From the NCBI GenBank assembly GCA_007693335.1, contig REDU01000072.1, forward strand, positions 1 through 64,000: a DNA stretch of 64,000 nucleotides. The letters run 5' to 3'. Below are positions 50,294-57,696 of this stretch, in pieces. How positions within the stretch are numbered: the stretch's first letter is position 1; every line of letters begins with the position of its first letter. The stretch is from Ilumatobacter sp. Its GTDB lineage: Bacteria; Actinomycetota; Acidimicrobiia; Acidimicrobiales; Ilumatobacteraceae. The notes under the pieces are model-generated. The model saw only the letters and a list, made by a program, of their open reading frames with translations, was not told the DNA's origin and ran no database searches. A program made the translations under genes and the position numbers.

Positions 50294-51442
50294 TCAGACT
50301 CCCTTCGGCAGCGCGAGGACGCGATCGGCGATGATGTTGCGCTGCACCTCGTTGGTACCGGCGTAGATCGGGCCCGACAGCGAGAACAAGAACCCGTCGA
50401 CCCACCGCTCGTGGGGGCCGTGCATCCGCTCGGCCTCGGGGCCGAGGATGTCGAGTGCGAGTTCATGGAGGCGCACGTCCATCTCGCTCCAGAAGATCTT
50501 GTTGAGGCTCGACTCGGAGCCGATCGGGGTGCCGTCGAGCATCGCCGTGACGGTCTGATAGGTGTGCAGCCGATATCCCTCGGCCTGCATCCACACGTCG
50601 GTGACCGCGTCGGCAAGGGCCAGATCGGCCGGATCGGCATGGGTGCGCCACAGCTCGATCAGCCGCGCAGCCGCCTCGGTGAAGCGGGCCGGACTCCTGA
50701 GACTGACGCCCCGCTCGAACCCGGCCGTCGCCATCGCCACGTACCAGCCGCGACCTTCGTCGCCGAGGGTGTTCTCGACGGGCACGCGCACGCCGTCGAA
50801 GAAGATCTCGGCGAAACCGGTATCGCCGTCGAGTTGGCGGATCGGCCGCACCGTGACCCCCGGGGCGTCGAGCGGGCACAGGATGAACGTGAGCCCCCGG
50901 TGGCGCTCGGAGTCGGGGTCGGAGCGGAAGATGCCGAAGCACCAGTCAGCCCAGACGGCGCGGCTGGCCCAGATCTTCTGGCCGTCGAGCACCCAGTGAT
51001 CTCCGTCGCGGGTGGCGGTGGAACGGATGCTGGCCATGTCGCTCCCGGCATCGGGCTCGCTCCATGCCTGCGCCCACACGATCTCACTCGATGCCATCGT
51101 GGGGAGGAACCGGGCCTTCTGCTCCGCCGTACCCACCTCCATGATCGTCGGACCGAGCAGGAAGATTCCGTTCTGGTTGACCCGGCCGGGCGCACCGGCA
51201 CGGAAGTACTCCTCCTCGAAGATCAACCACGACAGGTAGTCAGCACCCCTCCCGCCGTACTCCTCGGGCCATGACACCGCCGACCAGCGGCCATCGGAGA
51301 GCCGACGCTCCCAGTCGCGGTGGAGCGCGAAGCCCTCGGCCGTATCGAAGCTCGGGAGCGGTTCGGCGGGAACATTCGCCTCGAGCCAGTTCCTGGCCTC
51401 GGCACGGAACGTCTCCTGCTCGGGTGTGGCCGTCAGATCCAT
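50294..51442 (-). CDS. Acyl-CoA dehydrogenase, large subunit type (pair B)
   Basis: This 382-residue flavoprotein has 'SWPEEYGGRGADYLSWLIFE', 'AQAWSEPDAGSDMASI', 'GQKIWASRAVWADWCF' and 'YAGTNEVQRNIIADRVLALP'. It heads a two-gene minus-strand operon with the small subunit. ATG 51440-51442 has TATGTT 8 bases upstream on its strand as a -10 candidate. The TCTGAC palindrome at 51477 is shared with the divergent DUF35 gene. Confidence 0.9.
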   Translation of the reverse strand: MDLTATPEQETFRAEARNWLEANVPAEPLPSFDTAEGFALHRDWERRLSDGRWSAVSWPEEYGGRGADYLSWLIFEEEYFRAGAPGRVNQNGIFLLGPTIMEVGTAEQKARFLPTMASSEIVWAQAWSEPDAGSDMASIRSTATRDGDHWVLDGQKIWASRAVWADWCFGIFRSDPDSERHRGLTFILCPLDAPGVTVRPIRQLDGDTGFAEIFFDGVRVPVENTLGDEGRGWYVAMATAGFERGVSLRSPARFTEAAARLIELWRTHADPADLALADAVTDVWMQAEGYRLHTYQTVTAMLDGTPIGSESSLNKIFWSEMDVRLHELALDILGPEAERMHGPHERWVDGFLFSLSGPIYAGTNEVQRNIIADRVLALPKGV

Positions 51443-51476
51443 GGCAGTTCAACATAGCGTCCCGACCATCCGAGCA

Positions 51477-51493
51477 TCTGACGCCGCGTCAGA
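51477..51493. promoter_or_regulatory. TCTGAC palindrome, site 8
   Basis: TCTGAC-GCCGC-GTCAGA is a perfect dyad in the 92-base divergent region between the large acyl-CoA dehydrogenase (51442) and the DUF35 gene (51535). Confidence 0.82.
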
Positions 51494-51522
51494 ATGATTC
51501 GAAGGGCACCCGGACGCCGCGA

Positions 51523-51528
51523 TATGGT
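51523..51528 (+). promoter_or_regulatory. Leaderless-type -10 element for the DUF35 gene
   Basis: TATGGT ends 6 bases before the GTG start at 51535, as at 47555, 53243 and 61572. No convincing -35 is seen. Confidence 0.45.
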
Positions 51529-51534
51529 GGCGAC

Positions 51535-52008
51535 GTGTCGAACCCAACCACCCGGAAGCCGGCAGTCGACGGCTGGTTCACGATGCCCGAGGTGGGCAGC
51601 AGCGAGGCTCCCACCCTGATCGGCTGCCGCTGCGGACGGTGTGGCACGTATGTGTTCCCACCGCGCGAGGGTGGATGCCCCAACCCGTCGTGCACGTCGC
51701 CCGAGCTCGAGCGCGTGCCCCTGTCGAGTCGCGGTCGCATCTGGAGCTACACCGAGAACCAGTACGCGCCACCCCCGCCCTACGTGGCAGCCGACCCCTT
51801 CGAGCCCTACGCCCTCGCTGCGGTCGAGCTCGAGGCCGAAGGGCTCATCGTGCTCGGCAAGGTTCCCAAGGGGATCATGGCCGCCGACCTGAAGGTCGGC
51901 ATGGAGATGCAGCTCGAGCTCGACACGCTGTTCGTCGACGACGACGGCACCGAGAACGTCGTCTACACCTGGGCACCCGCTGCACCGACGGGAGGAGACG
52001 ACCGATGA
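51535..52008 (+). CDS. DUF35 OB-fold/zinc-ribbon acyl-CoA-associated protein
   Basis: This 157-residue protein has an N-terminal rubredoxin-like zinc ribbon (Cys33-x2-Cys36 and Cys48-x4-Cys53, with Cys31 nearby) and a C-terminal OB fold ('GRIWSYTENQYAPPPPY', 'LAAVELEAEGLIVLGKVP'). DUF35 proteins bind acyl-CoA and partner with thiolase-like enzymes; in steroid side-chain degradation the DUF35 part of ChsH2 is required by the aldolase Ltp2. GTG 51535 is the only start near the fold. Its stop overlaps the ATG of the thiolase-like gene by 4 bases, so a complex is very likely. Confidence 0.88.
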   Translation: MSNPTTRKPAVDGWFTMPEVGSSEAPTLIGCRCGRCGTYVFPPREGGCPNPSCTSPELERVPLSSRGRIWSYTENQYAPPPPYVAADPFEPYALAAVELEAEGLIVLGKVPKGIMAADLKVGMEMQLELDTLFVDDDGTENVVYTWAPAAPTGGDDR

Positions 52009-53207
52009 ACGCCCGCGACGATCTGGTCATCCTGGGCGTCGGGATGCACCCCTGGGGCAAGTGGGGGCGCGACTTCACCGAGTACGGCGTCGCCGCGGCC
52101 CATGCCGCCCTCGACGACGCCGGCCTCCAGTGGCGCGACATCGAGATGGTGGCCGGAGCCGACACGATCCGCAACGGCTATCCCGGTTTCATCGCCGGCG
52201 CCACCTTCGCCCAGAAGATGGGGTGGACCGGCATCCCCGTCTCGTCGAGCTACGCAGCGTGTGCCAGCGGCGCCCAGGCCCTGCAGAGCGCTCGCGCCAA
52301 CATCCTCGCCGGGTTCTCCGACGTGGCGATGGTGGTGGGCGCCGACACCACCCCCAAGGGCTTCTTCGCCCCGGTCGGTGGTGAGCGCACGAACGACCCC
52401 GACTGGCTCAGGTTCCGGCTGCTCGGCGCCACGAACCCCTCCTACTTCGCGCTGCTGGCGCGGCGTCGCATGGACCTCTACGGCGCGACCAGCGAGGACT
52501 TCGCGCTCGTGAAGGCGAAGAACTCCCGCCACGGCCTGAACAATCCCAACGCCCGGTTCCGGAAGGAATCCGACGTCGACGACGTGCTCAACAGCCCGAT
52601 GGTGTCCGACCCCCTCCGGCTCCTCGACATCTGCGCCACGTCCGACGGCGGGGCGGCGTTGATCGTGGCCAGCGCCGAGTACGCCACGCGACACCTCGGC
52701 TCGCTCGAGGGTGCCGTGCGGGTGAGAGCCGTGTCCACCGTGACCCCGGCATACCCGCAGCACCTGCTCGAACTCCCCGACATCGCCACCGATTCCCACG
52801 CCGTGGTGCCCGCACCCGAGCGCAGCTACAAGGACTCGATCCCGTGGGCGGCCTACGAGGAGGCCGGCATGGGACCCGACGACATCGACGTGGCCGAGGT
52901 CTACGACCTCTCGACGGCGCTCGAACTCGACTGGTACGAGCACCTCGGGTTGTGCGACAAGGGCGAGGCCGAGGCGTTGCTCCGCAGCGGCGCCACCACC
53001 GTCGGCGGACGAGTCCCGGTCAACCCCTCCGGCGGGCTGTCGTGCTTCGGCGAGGCGATCCCGGCCCAGGCCATCGCCCAGGTGTGCGAGCTCACCTGGC
53101 AGCTCCGAGGGCAGGCCACCGGTCGCCAGGTCGACGGCGCCCGGGTCGGCATCACCGCGAACCAGGGCCTGTTCGGCCACGGGTCGTCGGTGATCGTCAC
53201 TCGCTGA
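52005..53207 (+). CDS. Thiolase-like protein, probable Ltp2-type acyl-CoA retro-aldolase
   Basis: This 400-residue thiolase-fold protein of the lipid-transfer/SCP2-thiolase group keeps the nucleophile-loop Cys86 ('SYAACASGAQAL'). It lacks the thiolase GHP His: the motif reads 'SGGLSCFGEAIP' near 343-352. It also lacks the C-terminal catalytic Cys, reading 'ITANQGLFGHGSS'. Missing residues plus a translationally coupled DUF35 partner point to C-C lyase (retro-aldol) rather than thiolysis, as for Ltp2 with ChsH2. GGAGGAG precedes ATG 52005. Function is inferred from active-site loss and context. Confidence 0.83.
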   Translation: MNARDDLVILGVGMHPWGKWGRDFTEYGVAAAHAALDDAGLQWRDIEMVAGADTIRNGYPGFIAGATFAQKMGWTGIPVSSSYAACASGAQALQSARANILAGFSDVAMVVGADTTPKGFFAPVGGERTNDPDWLRFRLLGATNPSYFALLARRRMDLYGATSEDFALVKAKNSRHGLNNPNARFRKESDVDDVLNSPMVSDPLRLLDICATSDGGAALIVASAEYATRHLGSLEGAVRVRAVSTVTPAYPQHLLELPDIATDSHAVVPAPERSYKDSIPWAAYEEAGMGPDDIDVAEVYDLSTALELDWYEHLGLCDKGEAEALLRSGATTVGGRVPVNPSGGLSCFGEAIPAQAIAQVCELTWQLRGQATGRQVDGARVGITANQGLFGHGSSVIVTR

Positions 53208-53218
53208 GACCCGTCACA

Positions 53219-53235
53219 TCTGACACTCCGTCAGG
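53219..53235. promoter_or_regulatory. TCTGAC palindrome, site 9
   Basis: TCTGAC-ACTCC-GTCAGG lies 19 bases before the thiolase ATG (53255). Its left arm overlaps the -35 CTGACA (53220-53225), so binding would occlude the promoter. Confidence 0.75.
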
Positions 53236-53248
53236 TCACGGCTACGCT
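53220..53248 (+). promoter_or_regulatory. Leaderless promoter of the acetyl-CoA acetyltransferase gene
   Basis: CTGACA (53220-53225), a 17-base spacer and TACGCT (53243-53248) end 6 bases before ATG 53255, where no ribosome-binding site exists. The arrangement predicts a transcript starting at the ATG. Confidence 0.6.
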
Positions 53249-53254
53249 TGCCCC

Positions 53255-54409
53255 ATGACCGAGGCCTTCATCGTCGACGCCGTCCGCACGCCCGTCGGGC
53301 GTCGCGGTGGCGGTCTGTCCGCCATCCACCCGGCCGATCTCGGCGCCCACTCGATCTCGGCGCTGATCGAGCGCACAGGGGTCGATCCGAACCTCGTCGA
53401 CGACGTGGTGTTCGGCAACGTCGACTCGATCGGCCCGCAGGCCGGCTGCATCGCCCGCACCTGCTGGCTCGCCGCCGGGTTGCCCGAACACGTTCCCGGC
53501 ACGACCATCGACCGCCAGTGCGGCTCGGCCCAGCAGGCGGTGCACTTCGCCGCGCAGGCGGTCATGAGCGGAACGATGGATCTCGTGGTGGCCGGTGGGG
53601 TCCAGAACATGTCGATGATCCCGATCTCGTCGGCGATGTTCGCCGGACAGCCGCTCGGGTTCGACGACCCGTTCACGGGATCCACCGGCTGGACCACCCG
53701 CTACGGCAACGGCGAGGTCAGCCAGTTCACCGGGGCCGAGATGATGGCCACCAAATGGGACATCAGCCGTGCGCAGATGGAGAACTTCGCCGTCGAGTCA
53801 CACGAGCGCGCCATCCGGGCGATCGCCGAAGGGCGCTTCCAGTCCCAGATCGCCCCGCTCGCCGGCGTGTCGAACGACGAAGGGCCGCGCGAACCCAACC
53901 TCGAGAAGATCCGGTCGCTCCCCGTCCTCGTCGAGGGTGGACGCATCACCGCCGCAGTGGCGAGCCAGATCTCCGACGGATCGGCGGCCCTGCTCGTCGC
54001 CAGTGCGGCAGCCGTCGAGGCCCATGGCCTGTCTCCCATGGCACGGATCCATCACATCAGCGTGCTCGCCGACGATCCGATCATGATGCTGTCGGCCCCG
54101 ATCCCGGCGACGGCACGTGCGCTCGAGCGCACCGGTCTGTCACCCGACGAGATCGACCTGGTCGAGATCAACGAGGCGTTCGCCCCGGTGGTGCTGGCAT
54201 GGTTGGCCGAGACGGGCTTCGACCACGCCAAGGTGAACGTCAACGGCGGGGCCATCGCCCTCGGCCATCCGCTCGGCGCCACCGGCGCACGATTGATGAC
54301 CACGCTCGTGCACGAGCTCGAGCGCACCGGTGGCCGCTACGGCCTCCAGACGATGTGCGAGGGCGGCGGCCAGGCCAACGTCACCATCGTCGAGAACCTC
54401 CGCCGGTAG
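53255..54409 (+). CDS. Acetyl-CoA acetyltransferase (thiolase)
   Basis: This 384-residue thiolase II-type enzyme would cleave a 3-oxoacyl-CoA with CoA. All catalytic elements are present: Cys89 in 'IDRQCGSAQQA', 'NEAFAPV' (306-312), His338 in 'AIALGHPLGATG' and Cys368 in 'QTMCEGGGQAN'. The ATG at 53255 has no Shine-Dalgarno and follows a -10 by 6 bases. It has its own TCTGAC palindrome although it is only 47 bases downstream of the thiolase-like gene. It provides the terminal thiolysis step for the beta-oxidation enzymes encoded upstream. Confidence 0.92.
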   Translation: MTEAFIVDAVRTPVGRRGGGLSAIHPADLGAHSISALIERTGVDPNLVDDVVFGNVDSIGPQAGCIARTCWLAAGLPEHVPGTTIDRQCGSAQQAVHFAAQAVMSGTMDLVVAGGVQNMSMIPISSAMFAGQPLGFDDPFTGSTGWTTRYGNGEVSQFTGAEMMATKWDISRAQMENFAVESHERAIRAIAEGRFQSQIAPLAGVSNDEGPREPNLEKIRSLPVLVEGGRITAAVASQISDGSAALLVASAAAVEAHGLSPMARIHHISVLADDPIMMLSAPIPATARALERTGLSPDEIDLVEINEAFAPVVLAWLAETGFDHAKVNVNGGAIALGHPLGATGARLMTTLVHELERTGGRYGLQTMCEGGGQANVTIVENLRR

Positions 54410-54472
54410 ATCTCCGACCCGCCACCACACGTGTCGTTCCGTGTGGGCGCACGAGAACTGGCGCGAGGGAAG

Positions 54473-54487
54473 TAATGCAGTGCATTA
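54473..54487. promoter_or_regulatory. 15-bp perfect palindrome upstream of the SurE-like gene
   Basis: TAATGCA-G-TGCATTA is a perfect 7-1-7 dyad, unlike the TCTGAC family. It lies just before the attenuator-like structure at 54498-54535 and may be an operator. It is AT-rich within a very GC-rich background. Confidence 0.5.
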
Positions 54488-54497
54488 AGGTGGCGGC

Positions 54498-54525
54498 AGC
54501 CCCTGACACGGACCAGGGCTTTTTT
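54498..54525 (+). terminator. Intrinsic terminator, possible attenuator before the SurE-like gene
   Basis: AGCCC/CCCTG (54498-54505) pairs with CAGGG/GGGCT (54514-54520), followed directly by six T residues (54520-54525). It can end thiolase transcription. Because it lies between a possible operator and the gene at 54545, it could also act as an attenuator. Confidence 0.65.
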
Positions 54526-54535
54526 CGTGTCAGGG
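54501..54535 (+). other. Alternative hairpin that overlaps the terminator and the ribosome-binding site
   Basis: CCCTGACACG (54501-54510) is perfectly complementary to CGTGTCAGGG (54526-54535). This 10-bp stem is mutually exclusive with the terminator stem, and its 3' arm runs into the GGGAGG ribosome-binding site (54533-54538). The two structures form a classic alternative-folding layout. Confidence 0.6.
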
Positions 54536-54544
54536 AGGACACCC

Positions 54545-55543
54545 ATGCATTCGAACCGTCGAATTCTCCGCTCGGTCGCCGCTCTCGCGGCGGCGACACT
54601 CGGGCTCGTCGCCTGCAGCGGTGACGACGCCGCGGCACCGGCCGACGCCGCGCCGCCAGCGGTCACCGACGCCCCCGAGACCACCATCACCGGGGCCCCC
54701 GAGACCACCGTCGCCGAAGCCCCCGAGACCACCATCACCGAGACCACCGTCACCGAGACCACCGTCGCCGAAGCCCCCGAGACCACCATCACCGAGACCA
54801 CCATCGCCGAGGTCGAGGTGCTGACCATCGTGCTGTCCAACGACGACGGAGTGGACGAACCGGCGTTCGACGTACTGTTGGCGCTCCTCCTCGACGAATC
54901 GGACGTGGAGGTGACCGTGGTGGTCCCGGCCGAGGATCGCAGTGGCACCTCCGACAACGTGACCGAAGGCGGCGCCGAGTACCGCGAGGCGATCACACCG
55001 GCGGGTGTGCCCGCCTACGCCGTCGAAGGCTTCCCGGCCGATTCGGTGCTCGTCGCCCTCGACGAACTCGACCTGACGCCGCACTTGGTGGTCTCGGGGA
55101 TCAACCCCGGTCAGAACATCGGGCCCTTCGCGGCGCTGTCGGGAACCGTCGGGGTGGCCCGTACCGCCATCCGGCGGGGCTATCCGGCCCTGGCCGTCAG
55201 CGCCGCTCTGCAATTCGACGAGGAGCAGTTCGTGTTCGCGGCCAACCTCGCCCTCGATTGGATCCGGGAGAACCGCGAGTCGCTCGTCACTCGAACCCAT
55301 CAGACCGACACCGTGACCAATCTCAACGTGCCTGCATGTGCCGTGACGCTGATGGGACCACTGGTCGAGGTCCCGCTCGGGACCGAGTTCCCAGACGAGG
55401 TCAACCCGTTCGAATCGACCTGCGACCAGTCCGATGCCGAACCGGCGTCCGACGTCATCGCGGTGATCGCGGGGTATCCCGCGATCACCGCCGTTCAGGC
55501 CGATCTCGACGACTGGCCGGGCAACCCCGCCAACTGGGACTGA
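54545..55543 (+). CDS. SurE-like phosphatase domain in an exported lipoprotein
   Basis: This 332-residue protein has a signal peptide and lipobox ending in Cys24 (GLVAC), a 65-residue Thr/Glu/Pro repeat linker (ETTITE, ETTVAEAP units), and a SurE domain: 'VLSNDDGVDEPAFDVLL' (metal Asps at about 100-101), 'VVPAEDRSGTSDNV', 'VVSGINPGQNIGPF' and 'LSGTVGVARTAIRRGYPALA'. SurE enzymes are usually cytosolic 5'/3'-nucleotidases; here the enzyme would sit outside the membrane. ATG 54545 follows GGGAGG; an in-frame GTG at 54527 lies in the leader hairpin. Extracytoplasmic phosphatase activity is an inference. Confidence 0.85.
   Translation: MHSNRRILRSVAALAAATLGLVACSGDDAAAPADAAPPAVTDAPETTITGAPETTVAEAPETTITETTVTETTVAEAPETTITETTIAEVEVLTIVLSNDDGVDEPAFDVLLALLLDESDVEVTVVVPAEDRSGTSDNVTEGGAEYREAITPAGVPAYAVEGFPADSVLVALDELDLTPHLVVSGINPGQNIGPFAALSGTVGVARTAIRRGYPALAVSAALQFDEEQFVFAANLALDWIRENRESLVTRTHQTDTVTNLNVPACAVTLMGPLVEVPLGTEFPDEVNPFESTCDQSDAEPASDVIAVIAGYPAITAVQADLDDWPGNPANWD
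54676..54810. repeat. Degenerate tandem repeats encoding the lipoprotein linker
   Basis: GAGACCACC-containing units recur through this stretch and encode PETTITG, PETTVAEA and ETTITE-like blocks between the lipobox and the SurE domain. They give a long acidic, flexible spacer. Confidence 0.8.
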
Positions 55544-55733
55544 CCCGCAGCGGCACCGAGCGGAGGAGCACCGACGCCGGGATCGCCACGCCATCCGCGA
55601 GCACCTCCATCGACGATCGGTCGACCACGACGCGGGGCTCGGTCGACGTGCCACCAGGGATCGTGGCGTCGTGCCGACGTGGGTACTCGGCGTGGAACGG
55701 TTCCGTGGTCGAACCCGCCCGGTCGAGGCTCAC
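55485..55733 (-). pseudogene. GH32 C-terminal beta-sandwich fragment
   Basis: An 82-residue frame starts at GTG 55731-55733, overlapping the stop of the GH15 gene as GTGA. Residues of about 1-65 resemble the C-terminal sandwich domain of GH32 fructosidases, notably 'RVVVDRSSMEVLADG', which matches the hallmark (V)DRSSVEVF motif. The catalytic propeller domain is absent, and the tail runs antisense into the 3' end of the SurE-like gene. It is most likely a remnant of a lost sucrase/levanase, kept translatable by the overlap. A free-standing accessory domain is the alternative. Confidence 0.55.
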
Positions 55734-57568
55734 CAGCGATCGCTCGGCGTCGGCTGGTGGCGAGACAGCATCACCGCGTTGCTGAGCAGTCCGACGTGGC
55801 TGAACGCCTGCGGATAGTTACCGAGGAACCCACCGGTGGCGGGGTCGATCTGCTCGGGGAGGAGCCCGAGCGTGCCACCCCGGGCGCAGAGCCGCTCGAA
55901 CTCCTCGGCCGCCTCGTCGTGGCGTCCCTGCAGGATGAGGTTGTCGATCCACCACGAGGTGCACAGCAAGAAGGCTCCCTCCTCGCCCGGCAGGCCGTCG
56001 TCGGAGACCTCGGGGTCGTAACGGTGGATCAGACCCTCTCCGGAGCCCAGCTCCCGCACCACCGCCTCGCAGGTCGCGATCATGCGAGGGTGGTCGGCGG
56101 GCACCACCTCTCGCAGCGGGAGGGCGAGCACACTGGCGTCGAGCCCACCGCCGGGGCCCATCGTCTCGGTGAGGGCTCCCTGATCGTCGTCCCAGGCATC
56201 GGTGAGGATCAATGTCCGGAGGTGACGGGCCAACGCTTCCCATCGGTTGATGTCACCGGGCAGACCGAGCCGCCGGGCCAGGCGCGAGCCCCGGTCGAGC
56301 GCCACCTCGCACATCGCCACGGAGTACGTGAACAGGCGATCAGGGGCGCGGATCTCCCAGATCCCGTGGTCGGGTCGGTCCCACATCTCGGCGGCTCGTT
56401 CCACCAGACCACGGATGGCCGACCAGCGCTCGGTGCCGAAGCTGCCGTCTGCAGCTGCCACCCACTGCCACGCACTGTCCACGATCTCGCCGTACGCGTC
56501 GTTCTGGTGTTGATTCGCCGCATCGTTGCCCCATCGGACCGGGCTCGATCCGCGATACCCCTCGAGTACCGGATCCTCGCGCTCGTCGGTGGGCACGTTC
56601 CCGTCGAGGTCGTAGAGCACCGCGGCGCGTCCGGCGCGTTCCACGGCGCAGAGCACCCAGTACACGTAGTCGAGCGCCTCGCGCTCCATACCGATGCGCC
56701 CGAGGGCGTGGACCCCGAACGCTGCGTCACGGATCCAGACGTAGCGGTAGTCCCAGTTCCGCACCCCTCCGAGGGTCTCGGGCAGCGACGAGGTCGGTGC
56801 CGCGACCATGGCGCCACTCTCCGCATGGTCGAGGAGCTTGAGGGTGATCGCCGACCGCTCCACCGTGGCGCGGGCGGGCCCGTCGTACTCGATCGAGCGA
56901 CACCAATCACGCCAGATGGCCTCGGTTCGCTGGAGCGCGTCGGACGGCTCGTCGGTCGGGTGTCGCATCTGATCGGGCTCGCACCATTGCAGACGGAACC
57001 ACAGTTCGTCTCCCGTGCGAACGGGGAGAGTCGTGTGCGGGCCGTCGAGCCGTCGATTGGCATCGACGTGGAGCCCGAGATCAGGCCGGAGCGCCCAGTG
57101 CACGGCCAGCCCGGCGTCGGTGCGGTCGAAGGATGCGCCGCCGCGGGGCTCGATGTCGACCGCCACCTCGGCCTCGCCGTCGAGCACCTCGATGTGCCGG
57201 ATGAAGGCGCCGTCGGTGTGGCGGACCGTCTCGTGGAGATCTGCGCCGGCCTCGAACGCGAAGCAGTCGGTGAGCCGGAGCGTGGCATCCGCCGTCCGGA
57301 TCTCGGTGACCACCACGGCTGAGTGGTCGCGGTACCACTGGGCGGCGGCCCGGACTCCTCGCGGTGCGATGCGGAGACAGCCGCCACGATCACGGTCCAG
57401 CAGCGAGGCGGCGAGCGGCTCGGAGTCGAAGCGCGGCACGCACATCCACGAGATGGTGCCGTCGGCGGCCACGAGCGCGCTGCCCGCACAGTCGCCGATC
57501 AACGCGTGGCGTTCGATGGGGAGATAACCGTCGAGATGTTCGATCGGCTGGAGGTCATGGTCTGGCAT
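55730..57568 (-). CDS. Glycoside hydrolase family 15 protein (glucoamylase/trehalase-like)
   Basis: This 612-residue protein is typical of the cytosolic bacterial GH15 group. It has an N-terminal beta domain ('HALIGDCAGSALVAADGTIS'), the marker GGVRNWDYRYVWIRDA (267-282), a candidate general acid Glu405 in 'HGIWEIR' and a candidate general base Glu572 in 'LLPEQIDP'. Members hydrolyse trehalose or alpha-1,4-glucosides. ATG 57566-57568 begins the family N-terminus; no signal peptide is present. The stop overlaps the GH32 fragment. Actinobacterial enzymes of this length are often trehalases, but substrate choice cannot be settled here. Confidence 0.9.
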   Translation of the reverse strand: MPDHDLQPIEHLDGYLPIERHALIGDCAGSALVAADGTISWMCVPRFDSEPLAASLLDRDRGGCLRIAPRGVRAAAQWYRDHSAVVVTEIRTADATLRLTDCFAFEAGADLHETVRHTDGAFIRHIEVLDGEAEVAVDIEPRGGASFDRTDAGLAVHWALRPDLGLHVDANRRLDGPHTTLPVRTGDELWFRLQWCEPDQMRHPTDEPSDALQRTEAIWRDWCRSIEYDGPARATVERSAITLKLLDHAESGAMVAAPTSSLPETLGGVRNWDYRYVWIRDAAFGVHALGRIGMEREALDYVYWVLCAVERAGRAAVLYDLDGNVPTDEREDPVLEGYRGSSPVRWGNDAANQHQNDAYGEIVDSAWQWVAAADGSFGTERWSAIRGLVERAAEMWDRPDHGIWEIRAPDRLFTYSVAMCEVALDRGSRLARRLGLPGDINRWEALARHLRTLILTDAWDDDQGALTETMGPGGGLDASVLALPLREVVPADHPRMIATCEAVVRELGSGEGLIHRYDPEVSDDGLPGEEGAFLLCTSWWIDNLILQGRHDEAAEEFERLCARGGTLGLLPEQIDPATGGFLGNYPQAFSHVGLLSNAVMLSRHQPTPSDRW

Positions 57569-57696
57569 GGCAACGGAGCTCTCTCGAGCCGCCCACGATG
57601 ACGGCGACGAAGGGTCAGCCGTCGACTACCCCGGGAACCGGACCCTCAAACCCTCGCGACATCACGTATCGGCAGTGCTCGCCACCCACCCCATGA

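Noticed and set aside
22521-54409. Horizontally acquired island bounded by a tRNA or integrase
   Set aside because: No integrase, insertion sequence or direct-repeat boundary was seen; the only tRNA, at 57842, shows no attachment-site copy, and base composition looks uniform.
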